In this document: piece after piece, positions 5,841 through 14,450 of the stretch
Numbering within the stretch: position 1 is the first letter of the stretch
How the letters are laid out: the number at the start of each line of letters is the position of its first letter
Origin: a virus
Length of the DNA stretch: 64,000 nt
Reading direction: 5' to 3' (one strand)
Virus record (IMG/VR): IMGVR_UViG_3300042317_000620
Span: 1-64,000 of that record
Translations under genes and position numbers: made by a program
Notes under the pieces: model-generated
Seen by the model: the letters and a program-made list of their open reading frames with translations, nothing else
Databases searched by the model: none
What the model was told of the DNA's origin: nothing

Positions 5841-5913
5841 GCCCTCATAACTCAGGGGATAGAGTCACGGACTTCTAATCCGTTGGTCGCAGGTTCGAAT
5901 CCTGCTGAGGGCG
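5841..5913 (+). tRNA. tRNA-Arg (TCT)
   Basis: Acceptor GCCCTCA/TGAGGGC, anticodon stem ACGGA/TCCGT with loop CTTCTAA, T-arm GCAGG-TTCGAAT-CCTGC. It would read AGA/AGG, Arg codons favoured in AT-rich genomes. Antisense to the end of the neighbouring SGNH gene. Confidence 0.93.
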
Positions 5914-6784
5914 CATATGTTTTATATGCAAAGTTAGCCCAAGCAAAATGAAACGCATATCCAAAATGAGCATCTTGGTCATCTCTTCTATCGTATGCAT
6001 CAATTATTATTTCTAAATCTTTATTTTTTTCAAAACAATACACAACATCATTAAAAAAATCTTTTTCATTTATTTTATAAAATGTTTTAAAAGAATTATA
6101 AAATTGATTTCCAGTTTTATTTTTATATAATGATAACCAATTTTTATTTTTTATTAAGTCATATCTATTAAACATTGATTGGATCCAAGAAAATGATATT
6201 AGTTCTATGTTATTAGAAAAACAATATTGTTCTAACATATTATATATGTTGTGTGTTAAGATTACTGATAAATAACTTGTTTCTTCCGTTTGATTTCCTT
6301 GTTTTTCTAAATAAATTATATCTCTATAAACATCTGGGAAATTAATAAAAATACAATCTGGCTTTCCAAACTTTTTTATATATTTAAAGATGTTAGATAT
6401 AATTTCAAAATAAGATCCTGCTGGAATTCCTAAATTATAAAAACCAGAAACTTTTTCTTTTAATTTAATTTGATCATATAGTTGTTTTGCCCATATAAAA
6501 TCTTGTGGTAATCCAACACCAAAAGTATTTGAACATCCAGCAAAAAGTAAATGTTTTCCTTCATGTTGATCTTTAAAGTCATCACACCTAAATCCATAGT
6601 TATTTAAATAATAAGTACTAGGATCATCACATAAATAATTTATTATATTTTCTTTTTGAAAATCATATGTCGGTCTTTGAACTGTAGAATTTGTTATAAT
6701 TTTTTTATTTTTTATTGACCAATATGGAACAAAAAAATCATTAGGATTTACAGTTTCTGGATTAAACTTAAAATTATTTAACAT
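5852..6784 (-). CDS. SGNH/GDSL-like esterase, C-terminus running through tRNA-Arg
   Basis: 310 residues. The core shows a GDS-like nucleophile block in LLFAGCSNTFGVG, preceded by GFRCDDFKDQHE, and a C-terminal DDQDAHFGYAFHFAWA that could supply the Asp-His pair. The same blocks occur in the paralogue at 14858-15742. SGNH proteins de-esterify sugars or lipids. Located next to decoration genes, a role in removing or placing acyl groups on glycans is plausible. The last about 20 residues (APSAGFEPATNG...) are the reverse complement of tRNA-Arg, so the native C-terminus may be read-through or degenerate. An AAAGGA site precedes the ATG. Confidence 0.65.
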   Translation of the reverse strand: MLNNFKFNPETVNPNDFFVPYWSIKNKKIITNSTVQRPTYDFQKENIINYLCDDPSTYYLNNYGFRCDDFKDQHEGKHLLFAGCSNTFGVGLPQDFIWAKQLYDQIKLKEKVSGFYNLGIPAGSYFEIISNIFKYIKKFGKPDCIFINFPDVYRDIIYLEKQGNQTEETSYLSVILTHNIYNMLEQYCFSNNIELISFSWIQSMFNRYDLIKNKNWLSLYKNKTGNQFYNSFKTFYKINEKDFFNDVVYCFEKNKDLEIIIDAYDRRDDQDAHFGYAFHFAWANFAYKTYAPSAGFEPATNGLEVRDSIP

Positions 6785-6811
6785 TAAAATCCTTTATTTA
6801 CAATTATAAAA

Positions 6812-7333
6812 TTATTTTTCTGGACAACAGTTAAATGAATCTAATTGTACTGCAGTAGATCTATCTGTTCCAAATGAAAGCATTGCAGACTTAGTTGCTG
6901 GAACACAATTGGGTACTGGTTTTCCATCTTTACCTGGTTTCATACCACGTTGCACATAGCCTTCCCAACATGGGGCAGCCTTTTCAATTCCAAATACATC
7001 AGCAAACAAAGCCTTGTTTTTTTCACGTTCTGCAATTCTGCGAGACCAAGAAAATCCTGCATCTCCGCCCCAAGCATCCCACATAATACGACCATTAGAT
7101 GGATTTGACGTGTTATAAAAATCTTTACCTTTTTTATCTACTTCATGACGAGAAAAAAAAGAATACATACGCTTTACCGTATCTAAAGATAATGCTCTTC
7201 CAGCAACAATGTCAGTTGCTCTACCCCAGCCTACAGGTGTACCAGCACCAGTTGCTTTTCCTTCTTCTTTCCATTTAAGCGCTCTACGAGCAGCAGCCTT
7301 CATGCCAGACGTTGGGCTATAAGTATCAGCCAT
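6812..7333 (-). CDS. Conserved phage protein, possible virion or prohead-protease-associated domain
   Basis: 173 residues. The core MKAAARRALKWKEEGKATGAGTPVGWGRATDIVAG, with residues LSLDTVKRMYSFFSRHEVDKKG and RIMWDAWGGDAGFSW, is a pattern I associate with phage proteins encoded near or fused to capsid-maturation proteins. No catalytic residues can be assigned. The C-terminal part has KPGKDGKPVPNCVP and a Cys pair. Overlaps the small gene upstream by 8 bp. Function is an inference from family resemblance only. Confidence 0.55.
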   Translation of the reverse strand: MADTYSPTSGMKAAARRALKWKEEGKATGAGTPVGWGRATDIVAGRALSLDTVKRMYSFFSRHEVDKKGKDFYNTSNPSNGRIMWDAWGGDAGFSWSRRIAEREKNKALFADVFGIEKAAPCWEGYVQRGMKPGKDGKPVPNCVPATKSAMLSFGTDRSTAVQLDSFNCCPEK

Positions 7334-7463
7334 TTTTCTTTTCCTTTGGCTTACCAGGCGTATATGGCTCTATACGAGACTTTATGCGACCATCTTTAGT
7401 CATGCGAACAATCCATCCATCTTTTATCTGCATTGGATTAAATGCATTCTTTGCTTTTTTCAT
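7326..7463 (-). CDS. 45-residue basic protein
   Basis: Encodes MKKAKNAFNPMQIKDGWIV and ends PGKPKEKKNG; very rich in Lys and Arg, with a short beta-like stretch GWIVRMTKDGRIKSRIEPY. Its ATG overlaps the stop of the preceding gene (TAATG) and its end overlaps the next start, so it lies in a coupled three-gene unit. Unknown function. Confidence 0.6.
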   Translation of the reverse strand: MKKAKNAFNPMQIKDGWIVRMTKDGRIKSRIEPYTPGKPKEKKNG

Positions 7464-8008
7464 TATTTAGCAAAGCCCCTAGGATCAAGGATGCTATTAT
7501 CCCAAATAGACTTTGTAACTTTCTCTGAACTATATGTTCCACCTCTACGCTTATATTCTTGAACTACCCAAGAATTAGCGACAGCGCTTGGATACACATC
7601 AAATTTATCTTTTGCTGCTTGCACAACTCTAGCATAAAGTTGTGGATTTGATGGTCTTGATCCACCACTTCTTGGTTTAATAAAATCACCATAATTTGGT
7701 TTTTCTGCCTTGTCAACTGATTCGTAATCTTCTTCCATATTAGAGTTCTCCATTTCAGTATCTTTCATATCGGCAATTGTAGCATCCTTATACATCATTC
7801 CAATGCTATATGCTGTTGGTTTCCAGGTACCGTTTTCTTTTTTATAAATTCTAACAGACATTGCTGGATTTTCTGGTGGCATAGATTCTAAAGCATATTC
7901 TGATCCAGGTGTGCCTAGTGTTCCGCCTTCATTCATAATGTGTTCTACAACGCCATGTACCATGCCTTCAGTTGTTTGACCCATTACAAAACTTCCTTCG
8001 TATACCAT
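7463..8008 (-). CDS. Conserved phage protein, probably virion-associated
   Basis: 181 residues. The N-terminal half is a beta-rich domain (GMVHGVVEHIMNEGG, MSVRIYKKENGTWKPTAYSIG), the middle is acidic and disordered, and the C-terminal DKFDVYPSAVANSWVVQEYKRRGG resembles a small domain found in phage structural or prohead-related proteins. The -10 TATAAT lies 6 nt before the ATG, so the mRNA is probably leaderless. It heads the operon with the two following genes. Specific role not known. Confidence 0.55.
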   Translation of the reverse strand: MVYEGSFVMGQTTEGMVHGVVEHIMNEGGTLGTPGSEYALESMPPENPAMSVRIYKKENGTWKPTAYSIGMMYKDATIADMKDTEMENSNMEEDYESVDKAEKPNYGDFIKPRSGGSRPSNPQLYARVVQAAKDKFDVYPSAVANSWVVQEYKRRGGTYSSEKVTKSIWDNSILDPRGFAK

Positions 8009-8020
8009 CCTTTAATTATA
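8009..8020 (-). promoter_or_regulatory. Leaderless -10 box, divergent to the glycan operon
   Basis: Minus-strand TATAAT (8015-8020), 6 nt to ATG. On the other strand TATACT (8034-8039) with an AAAGG site before the ATG at 8060 probably starts the rightward glycosyltransferase operon. Confidence 0.55.
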
Positions 8021-8059
8021 ACAGATATTCTGGTATACTATTATAGTTGAAAGGTAATA

Positions 8060-9016
8060 ATGGCAAACATAGTCTTTTTAGGCAATTTTGAAGTACCATA
8101 TAGTAGCGAAAATCATCACGCTAACTCTTTAGAATCTTTAGGTCATACTGTTTGTAGATTGCAGGAAAGAACAATTAAGGATAGTTTTGTTCTTGAACAA
8201 GCAATAAACAGTGATCTCTTTATATGGGTGCATACACATGGCTGGAACACTCCAGGAAGAATTGGTATGGGTTACGTGCTAGAAGAGTTAAAGAAGGCCA
8301 ACATCCCCACAATGACATATCATTTAGACCTATGGCTTGGTTTAGAAAGACAGAAAGACTTAGAAGAGGATGACTTCTATAAAACAATTGGACACTTCTT
8401 TGCAACAGATAAATTAATGACTGATTGGTTTAATGAGAACACTAATGTAAAAGGACACTTCCTTCCTGCTGGAGTATATGATAAAGAGTGCTACATTCAT
8501 CCAGACTATGATGTTCAAGACTTTGATTACGATGTGATATTTGTTGGTAGTAAAAGATATCACCATGAATATCCATACAGACCGCAACTAATAGATCACT
8601 TAAGAAATGTTTATGGTAAAAGATTTTTACATGTAGGTGGAGATGGTGATACTGGAACTGTCCGTGGAGATAAGTTAAATAGAATTTATGCTAAAAGTAA
8701 GATAGCAATTGGAGATAGTTTAAATATAGGATTTAACTATCCTTACTATACAAGCGATAGATTGTTTGAAAGTACTGGTCGTGGTGGGTTTACTATCTAC
8801 CCTCGTATTAAAGGTCTTGAAGAATATTTTGAAGATGAAAGTGAAATTGTTTTCTATGAACATGGAAACTTAAAAGATTTAACAGATAAGATAGATGAAT
8901 ATCTTGAAGACAACCTTAGCAGGGAAGATATAAGATTAAATGGTCATGAAAGAACTAAACAAGAACATACATATATACATAGATGGGCAACTATACTAAA
9001 GGAGTTAAACATATGA
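8060..9016 (+). CDS. CgeB-like glycosyltransferase
   Basis: 318 residues, GT-B fold of the CgeB/Glyco_trans_1_2 type. An N-terminal Rossmann half opens with NIVFLGNFEVPYSSENHH; the C-terminal half has DYDVIFVGSKRYHHEYPYR, then YAKSKIAIGDS and a family-typical block SDRLFESTGRGGFTIYP ahead of the final helix. It should transfer a sugar from a nucleotide donor to an unknown acceptor in the cytoplasm. First gene of a five-gene rightward operon; its TGA overlaps the next ATG (ATGA). Confidence 0.8.
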   Translation: MANIVFLGNFEVPYSSENHHANSLESLGHTVCRLQERTIKDSFVLEQAINSDLFIWVHTHGWNTPGRIGMGYVLEELKKANIPTMTYHLDLWLGLERQKDLEEDDFYKTIGHFFATDKLMTDWFNENTNVKGHFLPAGVYDKECYIHPDYDVQDFDYDVIFVGSKRYHHEYPYRPQLIDHLRNVYGKRFLHVGGDGDTGTVRGDKLNRIYAKSKIAIGDSLNIGFNYPYYTSDRLFESTGRGGFTIYPRIKGLEEYFEDESEIVFYEHGNLKDLTDKIDEYLEDNLSREDIRLNGHERTKQEHTYIHRWATILKELNI

Positions 9017-9765
9017 ACTTTATAGAAAGATCTGATATCGTATGGAAAACAGTTCCATATATCCGTCAAGGTGAAACTAAAAACTATGATTACAATCTTG
9101 AATTAAATGAGCCATTGGCAAGTTGGGATGTTTGGGATTATTGGGAAAAAGAAAGAATACATAGCATGAAGACTCACCTTAAGAAGGGTGATGTATTTTT
9201 TGATATTGGCACAGAATCTGGATGGTGTAATTTAGTTTATGCTGATATAGTTGGACCAGAAAACATGGTGCTTATTGAACCAACACCAGAGTTTTGGCCA
9301 AACATTCATGCTCTTTGGTATAAAAATTATTCAGTAGATCCGTTAGGAATGTATGCTGGATTGATTAGCGACAACACAACTGATACTCGCAAAGGTAGTG
9401 ATCTTAATGCGTGGGGAGAAAATTATCTTGGTGCAATTATTGATCGCAATAAGTATGTCTATATTCATGACAATTCTGCAAACATACCTATGATTAAATT
9501 AGATGACTATGTTTCTGAAGTTGGCATTGTTCCAGATGTTTTAAATATTGATGTAGAAGGTGCAGAACTTCTTGTATTTAAAGGTGCAGAAAACACGTTA
9601 AGAAATAATAATTTAAAAATATTTGTATCAATTCATGATGATTTAGGTCTGCGTGATTACAATACATCACCTGAAGATACTATATCTTATCTAGAATCTC
9701 TTGGATATGTTGGAGAATTTCTAGCAAAAAATCATGAAGCACATTGGTATTTTGAAAAGAAATAA
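9013..9765 (+). CDS. FkbM-family SAM methyltransferase
   Basis: 250 residues. SAM-binding motif I is VFFDIGTESGWCNLVYA, an acidic EP follows in MVLIEPTPEFWP, and the family-typical LNIDVEGAELLVFKGAE block is near residue 180. FkbM enzymes O-methylate sugars or polyketides. The ATG used here has AAGGAG 8 nt upstream and overlaps the previous stop, so it is preferred to an earlier in-frame ATG. Between glycosyltransferases, it probably methylates a glycan. Confidence 0.85.
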   Translation: MNFIERSDIVWKTVPYIRQGETKNYDYNLELNEPLASWDVWDYWEKERIHSMKTHLKKGDVFFDIGTESGWCNLVYADIVGPENMVLIEPTPEFWPNIHALWYKNYSVDPLGMYAGLISDNTTDTRKGSDLNAWGENYLGAIIDRNKYVYIHDNSANIPMIKLDDYVSEVGIVPDVLNIDVEGAELLVFKGAENTLRNNNLKIFVSIHDDLGLRDYNTSPEDTISYLESLGYVGEFLAKNHEAHWYFEKK

Positions 9766-9767
9766 AA

Positions 9768-10616
9768 ATGTTAACTGCCTATATTTATTCTAAAGATCCA
9801 CTTGATTCTGCTAATGATAAATGGGATTACGGTCTATTAAAGCAAACATTTGAAAGAAATAAAATAGAAGAAGTTGTTGTTGATACATTGCCACAAGAAG
9901 AAAGAGCCTTTGTTGTTATTCCTGGACAAGGTAATGCTGGTAAAGAAGATAGTATAAATGATGAATTAAAAAATATAGGCAGAGTAGTTTTATTTATAAC
10001 TGGAGATGAAGGAAATTTATTTGATATTGATAAAATAACGCATGAAAATATATCTATTTGGGTTCAATGCCCGACAAGAAAACATCAAAAATATAATAAA
10101 CTTCCTATAGGTGCACCAAATCACATTAAAGACAACATTCCTGAATATACAGAAAAAACACATACTGCATGCTTTGCTGGGCAAATTACACACAATAGAA
10201 GACAGCAATTAGCAGACATAATGCCAAGTATTAAAGACTCTATTTATAAACCTACTGATGGTTTTGCCAAAGGCGATGAACCAAAAGAATATTATAAAAA
10301 TTTGTTTAGTGCTAAAATTGCTCCCGCTCCTGCAGGCGCTGTAAGTATGGATTCATTTAGATTTTTTGAAGCAATTGAAATGCTTTGTCTGCCTATTGCA
10401 GACTTAAGAAACTCTAAAGGGCATAAAGATAATTTTTATCATTATATTTTTGATGAAACATTGCCATTTCCATCAACTAGTAATTGGTCAGAATTGCCAG
10501 AGATTATTAAATCAATATTAAAGGATTATCCAAACAATATGCATCGTGTAGTTTCTTGGTGGATTAAATATAAAAGAGATTTTGCAATTAAACTTATGAA
10601 GGAGATATATGCATAA
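9768..10616 (+). CDS. Exostosin-like glycosyltransferase
   Basis: 282 residues. The C-terminal half has CFAGQITHNRRQQL and the signature SMDSFRFFEAIEMLCLPIA, which matches the donor-binding region of exostosin-type (GT47-like) glycosyltransferases. The N-terminal half is weakly conserved. Two nucleotides after the methyltransferase and overlapping the next gene by 8 bp, so it is co-translated with them. Sugar and acceptor unknown. Confidence 0.7.
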   Translation: MLTAYIYSKDPLDSANDKWDYGLLKQTFERNKIEEVVVDTLPQEERAFVVIPGQGNAGKEDSINDELKNIGRVVLFITGDEGNLFDIDKITHENISIWVQCPTRKHQKYNKLPIGAPNHIKDNIPEYTEKTHTACFAGQITHNRRQQLADIMPSIKDSIYKPTDGFAKGDEPKEYYKNLFSAKIAPAPAGAVSMDSFRFFEAIEMLCLPIADLRNSKGHKDNFYHYIFDETLPFPSTSNWSELPEIIKSILKDYPNNMHRVVSWWIKYKRDFAIKLMKEIYA

Positions 10617-11370
10617 GAATGACGTAACAATTATTGTTGTAACATCAGTTCTTCCAGATCACCCAGACACTTCTATCCTTGATGAAACAATTAACTCCGT
10701 AAGATATCATTTTCCTGATAACGAAATCATATTGCAGATAGATGGCTTGCGTGAAGAAAGACTAAATAGAAAAAATGATTATGATGAATTTAAAAACAGA
10801 GTGCTATGGAAATGTTTGCATGAATGGAAAAATGTTTTACCAATAATTTTTGACAAACATAGTCATCAAACAACAATGATGAAAGAAACAATTGGTTTAA
10901 TAACTACATCAATATTATTGTATGTTGAGGGAGATGCTCCACTTGTTACTGAAGAGCCTATAGATTGGCAAAAATGTTTAGATATGCTTGAGTATAATGA
11001 AGCAAAAACAATTAGATTTCACTTTGAAGCATCTATTCCAAGATCACATGAGCATTTAATGTTTGGTCTTAGTGATGATTTTATGAAAACAGCACAATGG
11101 AGCCAAAGACCACACCTATCTTTAGTGTCTTATTATAGAAATGAGATTATGCCAAGAGTAAGGGATTATTCGTTTATAGAAGACATTATTCATGGTTCTA
11201 TACAAGATGACATTTTGCCTTATGACGTATTTGATAAAGAAGGATGGGAAAAACATAAACTTTGGATCTACCATCCAAAAAATAATATTAAAAGATCTTA
11301 CCACTTAGACGGACGCAGAGGTACAAGAAAATTTACATCAGATGATGAAGTATGGGGATATACTGAATGA
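10609..11370 (+). CDS. GT-A-fold glycosyltransferase-like protein
   Basis: 253 residues. It opens with the strand TIIVVTSVLPDHPDTSILDETI typical of family 2-like GT-A enzymes, and LLYVEGDAPLV provides an acidic E-x-D site in place of the usual DxD for metal and nucleotide-sugar. A later histidine-rich region (SYHLDGRR) may complete the site. Overlaps both neighbours (8 and 4 bp). Likely adds one sugar in the pathway encoded by this operon. Confidence 0.7.
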   Translation: MHKNDVTIIVVTSVLPDHPDTSILDETINSVRYHFPDNEIILQIDGLREERLNRKNDYDEFKNRVLWKCLHEWKNVLPIIFDKHSHQTTMMKETIGLITTSILLYVEGDAPLVTEEPIDWQKCLDMLEYNEAKTIRFHFEASIPRSHEHLMFGLSDDFMKTAQWSQRPHLSLVSYYRNEIMPRVRDYSFIEDIIHGSIQDDILPYDVFDKEGWEKHKLWIYHPKNNIKRSYHLDGRRGTRKFTSDDEVWGYTE

Positions 11371-12410
11371 GACTTGGAATTATTGCTAGATCAGATAATA
11401 CTGGACTTGGATACCAAACAAAACAATTAACAGATATGTTAAATCCTAGCAAAGTAATGTTAATTGATTTTTCTCAACATAACAATAATATACAACATCC
11501 TGAGTGGTATAACGGATATGAAGTAATAAATGTTGTTGGTATACCAGACAGTAGAGATATCGACAGATTTTTAAAAGATATAGACGTTGTATTAAGTTGT
11601 GAAACATTTTACAACAATGACGAACTTATATTAAAGGCTAGAGATAAAGGAATTAAAACAATTCTTCAGTATAATTACGAACTCTTTGGAAACCTTTCAA
11701 AAAAAAATATGGCGTTACCAGATGTTTTAGTATCTCCTAGTTTATGGAAAATAGATGATATTGAGTTTCAATTTGGCAGAAAAGCAAAAGTAATTCATTT
11801 ACCACCGCCAACAAACATAGGCCTATTTGACGGGGCTAGTAAAATTAATAGATCAAAAACTCATAATCGCATACTGCACATTGGTGGAAAACGTGCTGCA
11901 CAAGATAGAAATGGAACTAACACAATAGTTGACATGTTAAGATATTCTAAAGCAGATTATGAACTAGTAATAAGGACGCAAACCAAACTTGATCTAAACT
12001 TTAATGATGATCGTATTGTATTAGATTATAATGATAGTGTAGATAGAGAGTCAATGTACGTTGGCTTTGATGCTATGGTCTTACCTAGAAGATATGCTGG
12101 ACTATGCTTACCTATGAATGAGTCTTTGCTTAGTGCCCTGCCAGTTTTTATGACAAACATATCTCCAAATAACAAAGTTCTTCCAGAAAAATGGTTGGTA
12201 GAATCACATTTAATTGATAAGTTTAAAGCAAAAACTATGGTAAATGTTTATGAAGCAGATTTAAGAAAACTAGCAGAAATGATTGATAATTATGTTGCAC
12301 TTAGTGATGAACAAAAAAATATTGAAAAAGAAAAAGCCTTATCTATAGGATATGAAAACTTCTCTCCAGAAGCACTACTGCCACAATACAATAAATTAGT
12401 CAATGAATAA
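11367..12410 (+). CDS. GT-B glycosyltransferase (GT4-like)
   Basis: 347 residues. The N-terminal GLGYQTKQL motif matches the acceptor loop of family 4 enzymes; the C-terminal half has RILHIGGKRAAQDRNG and the donor-binding stretch DAMVLPRRYAGLCLPMNESLLSALPVF. Last gene of the rightward operon, ending 1 nt before the end of a convergent Stealth-like gene, with no visible terminator between them. Confidence 0.8.
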   Translation: MRLGIIARSDNTGLGYQTKQLTDMLNPSKVMLIDFSQHNNNIQHPEWYNGYEVINVVGIPDSRDIDRFLKDIDVVLSCETFYNNDELILKARDKGIKTILQYNYELFGNLSKKNMALPDVLVSPSLWKIDDIEFQFGRKAKVIHLPPPTNIGLFDGASKINRSKTHNRILHIGGKRAAQDRNGTNTIVDMLRYSKADYELVIRTQTKLDLNFNDDRIVLDYNDSVDRESMYVGFDAMVLPRRYAGLCLPMNESLLSALPVFMTNISPNNKVLPEKWLVESHLIDKFKAKTMVNVYEADLRKLAEMIDNYVALSDEQKNIEKEKALSIGYENFSPEALLPQYNKLVNE

Positions 12411-13103
12411 CTATTTTTCATAAATTGTTTTATTTTTAAACTGTTTAGATAAAAATAAATCTTTTAATTCTAAGAATGATCCACTTTCCGTTGATAGAAA
12501 TGGATATTTTTTTTCCTCGTAGTTATAAGATAATGATGCAAAATTTTCTGATTTATAAACTTTAACATCTGACATTTCTTTTGACTCATCATTAGATATA
12601 TTGCCATAAATAGATCGATATAACAAGTTATGATTCATTCTTAAAATATTATCAAATTTTTCTTTTGACATCTTCATTGGCACATGTATTTCATAGTTTA
12701 AGGGATTATCAATACCCATCTGTAAAAGTTTGTCATGTGTTGTTTTTAATCTATTTATATAAGAACTTCTTCCAAGCACAGTTTCATAAGCATCAATTTT
12801 ATTTTCTAGTGTGCCACTATAATATGAAACTATTGTATCAATTGGTTTAATAATAAAAAAATCATCATTCATTAAAACAAAATCATCTGGAATATCAGAT
12901 GTATTGCATATTGCTTTAAAGTTATTAAAAGCATTTTTATATTTAGAATATTTTTGATTTACTGGTGCATACTGCCCAACATACCAATCTGGTTTACCAC
13001 CAATTATCCATAAACTATCTACATTGCAATTTTTAACAACAGATCTTATAGAATAACGAAGTTCTTCGTTATCTCCATCTTTGCATATATATACAAAATT
13101 CAT
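12411..13103 (-). CDS. Stealth-like sugar-phosphate transferase
   Basis: 230 residues. FVLMNDDFFIIKP and YEIHVPMKMSKEKF resemble conserved regions of Stealth proteins (capsule and teichoic-type hexose-1-phosphate transferases), and the N-terminus FVYICKDGDNEELRYSIRSV fits their first region. The shape is also compatible with a general GT-A enzyme. It converges on the rightward operon and probably feeds the same glycan. Two bases separate it from the methyltransferase gene upstream. Confidence 0.65.
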   Translation of the reverse strand: MNFVYICKDGDNEELRYSIRSVVKNCNVDSLWIIGGKPDWYVGQYAPVNQKYSKYKNAFNNFKAICNTSDIPDDFVLMNDDFFIIKPIDTIVSYYSGTLENKIDAYETVLGRSSYINRLKTTHDKLLQMGIDNPLNYEIHVPMKMSKEKFDNILRMNHNLLYRSIYGNISNDESKEMSDVKVYKSENFASLSYNYEEKKYPFLSTESGSFLELKDLFLSKQFKNKTIYEK

Positions 13104-13105
13104 AA

Positions 13106-13684
13106 TTACCTTTCAAAGACTAAAACTACTCTATCTCCAAAAATTAACTTTGAATTAATTTTTTGATCTAATTCATTTAGTTTAATATTTTTTTCATACT
13201 TTAATTGCCAATCATTTTTAATAAAAATATTTTTAATTTCATCTATTTTATTTAATTTAATAGAATGATTATCTATTTTGACAACTCTATCTTTTAGTTC
13301 ATTATAATTTACTGTTTCTAAAACAAACATATTTAATGTTTTTATTTTTGTAATCATATTTAAAAAACTTAATGGATCTTTTAACAAATACAAAAGTCCA
13401 AAACAAGAAACAGAATCTATTTGATTCAAATAACATAATTCATCTATATCAATTGTCTCAATATCTTTACAAAGAAAGGTTATGTCTACATATGAATTAT
13501 TTGCAAACATAACCTTTTCTAAGGATATATCTATACCAAAAACATTTTTTGCACCATGCTTTAATAATAAATTTGAGTAATATCCGTCTGAGCACCCAAT
13601 ATCTATTATATTTTTATTAATAAAAAATTTTGTAATATTTTTATTAAATAAAAATGCATGTCTTTTTTTGATAAGACTAGTAAT
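13106..13684 (-). CDS. Class I SAM methyltransferase without a canonical start codon
   Basis: About 192 residues if translation begins at an ATT. Motif I, IIDIGCSDGYYSNLLL, motif II, NVFGIDIS, and a later SCFGLLYLLKDPL block define a Methyltransf_23-like enzyme. The frame upstream of motif I has no ATG, GTG or TTG before the stop of the preceding gene; the first canonical ATG lies after motif II and would destroy the enzyme. AAGAGGA sits 5 nt before the ATT. The frame is identical to that of the upstream oxygenase gene, so stop-codon read-through is the alternative. Confidence 0.6.
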   Translation of the reverse strand: MTSLIKKRHAFLFNKNITKFFINKNIIDIGCSDGYYSNLLLKHGAKNVFGIDISLEKVMFANNSYVDITFLCKDIETIDIDELCYLNQIDSVSCFGLLYLLKDPLSFLNMITKIKTLNMFVLETVNYNELKDRVVKIDNHSIKLNKIDEIKNIFIKNDWQLKYEKNIKLNELDQKINSKLIFGDRVVLVFER

Positions 13685-13693
13685 TGTTTCCTC

Positions 13694-14401
13694 TTACTTA
13701 AGCCAGTTAACCATAGAATATCTTGTGCCATTTGTGACAGCATTAACATTATGGTTATATACATATGTTGATGGGAAAAGCAATAACTGGCTTGCTTTTG
13801 GTTTAATTGTTACACCAAACTTTGGAAAAACAATTTCTCCACCATCGTAATCATCATTAAAATAATAAACTAAAGAAATTTTTCTGGTATAAAAAAGACC
13901 ATCATCAACATGATCAATAAAATAGTTGCCTTCTCCATATTTCATAATTTCATAGTCTTCTTTTTGAGACCAGGTTGGATGCCATTCTTCAGTATATCTA
14001 TCAATATAAGACTTAAAATCTCTTTCAAGTCTTTGAAAAATTCTATCATGCGTTATTACTTCTAATGAAGGAGATACTTTGTCAAAATCTCCATGTCGCC
14101 TTACATTTCTAATGTACATGGTATCCATTGCTTTTCTACCATAGTCTTCAGCAATCTTTTTTTGATCTTTTGGCTGCCAATGCAGTGTTTTTTTAGAAAC
14201 TAACTCTTCAACATCTCTAATATATCTTGGTCCATCTCCAACATTTTGATAAGACACAATTCCTGGAGCATGAACAATAGCATTGTTTTCTTGCGAGTAG
14301 TTTACAACTTTATTTACATCAATAACTGCATCTAGATTTTTTGGCAAAGCCTTGTCTACGTCAATAACCTCTTTAAGATCTGGAGGAATAATTTTTTCCA
14401 T
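13694..14401 (-). CDS. 2OG-Fe(II) oxygenase (prolyl-4-hydroxylase type)
   Basis: 235 residues. The double-stranded beta-helix is marked by FIDHVDDG (first His and Asp iron ligands), the strand YDGGEIVFPKFGVTIKPKA, then YVYNHNV (distal His) and GTRYSMVNW (2-oxoglutarate-binding Arg). This is the P4Hc arrangement; such enzymes hydroxylate proteins, peptides or nucleobases. The ATG is chosen because AAAGGAAAC precedes it; an upstream ATG would read through a hairpin. Ends in frame with the methyltransferase downstream. Confidence 0.85.
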   Translation of the reverse strand: MEKIIPPDLKEVIDVDKALPKNLDAVIDVNKVVNYSQENNAIVHAPGIVSYQNVGDGPRYIRDVEELVSKKTLHWQPKDQKKIAEDYGRKAMDTMYIRNVRRHGDFDKVSPSLEVITHDRIFQRLERDFKSYIDRYTEEWHPTWSQKEDYEIMKYGEGNYFIDHVDDGLFYTRKISLVYYFNDDYDGGEIVFPKFGVTIKPKASQLLLFPSTYVYNHNVNAVTNGTRYSMVNWLK

Positions 14402-14423
14402 TTTGTTTCCTTTCTTTTTATAT

Positions 14424-14450
14424 GGGGTGCTACATATATTATAGCACCCC
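14424..14450 (-). terminator. Strong hairpin (GGGGTGCTA stem), possible attenuator or processing site
   Basis: A perfect 9-bp stem GGGGTGCTA/TAGCACCCC with a 9-nt loop lies between the holin-like gene and the oxygenase gene. No T-run follows on either strand, so it is not a textbook intrinsic terminator; it may attenuate, protect or process the mRNA. The loop on the minus strand reads TAATATATG and contains part of a possible -10 box. Confidence 0.6.

Noticed and set aside
5613-5913. tRNA cluster as prophage attachment site
   Set aside because: No integrase, no duplicated tRNA end and no excisionase are seen; the tRNAs are intact phage genes.
14424-14450. Call of a classic rho-independent terminator
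   Set aside because: The stem is strong but no T-run follows on either strand, so only a hairpin with unknown role is claimed.
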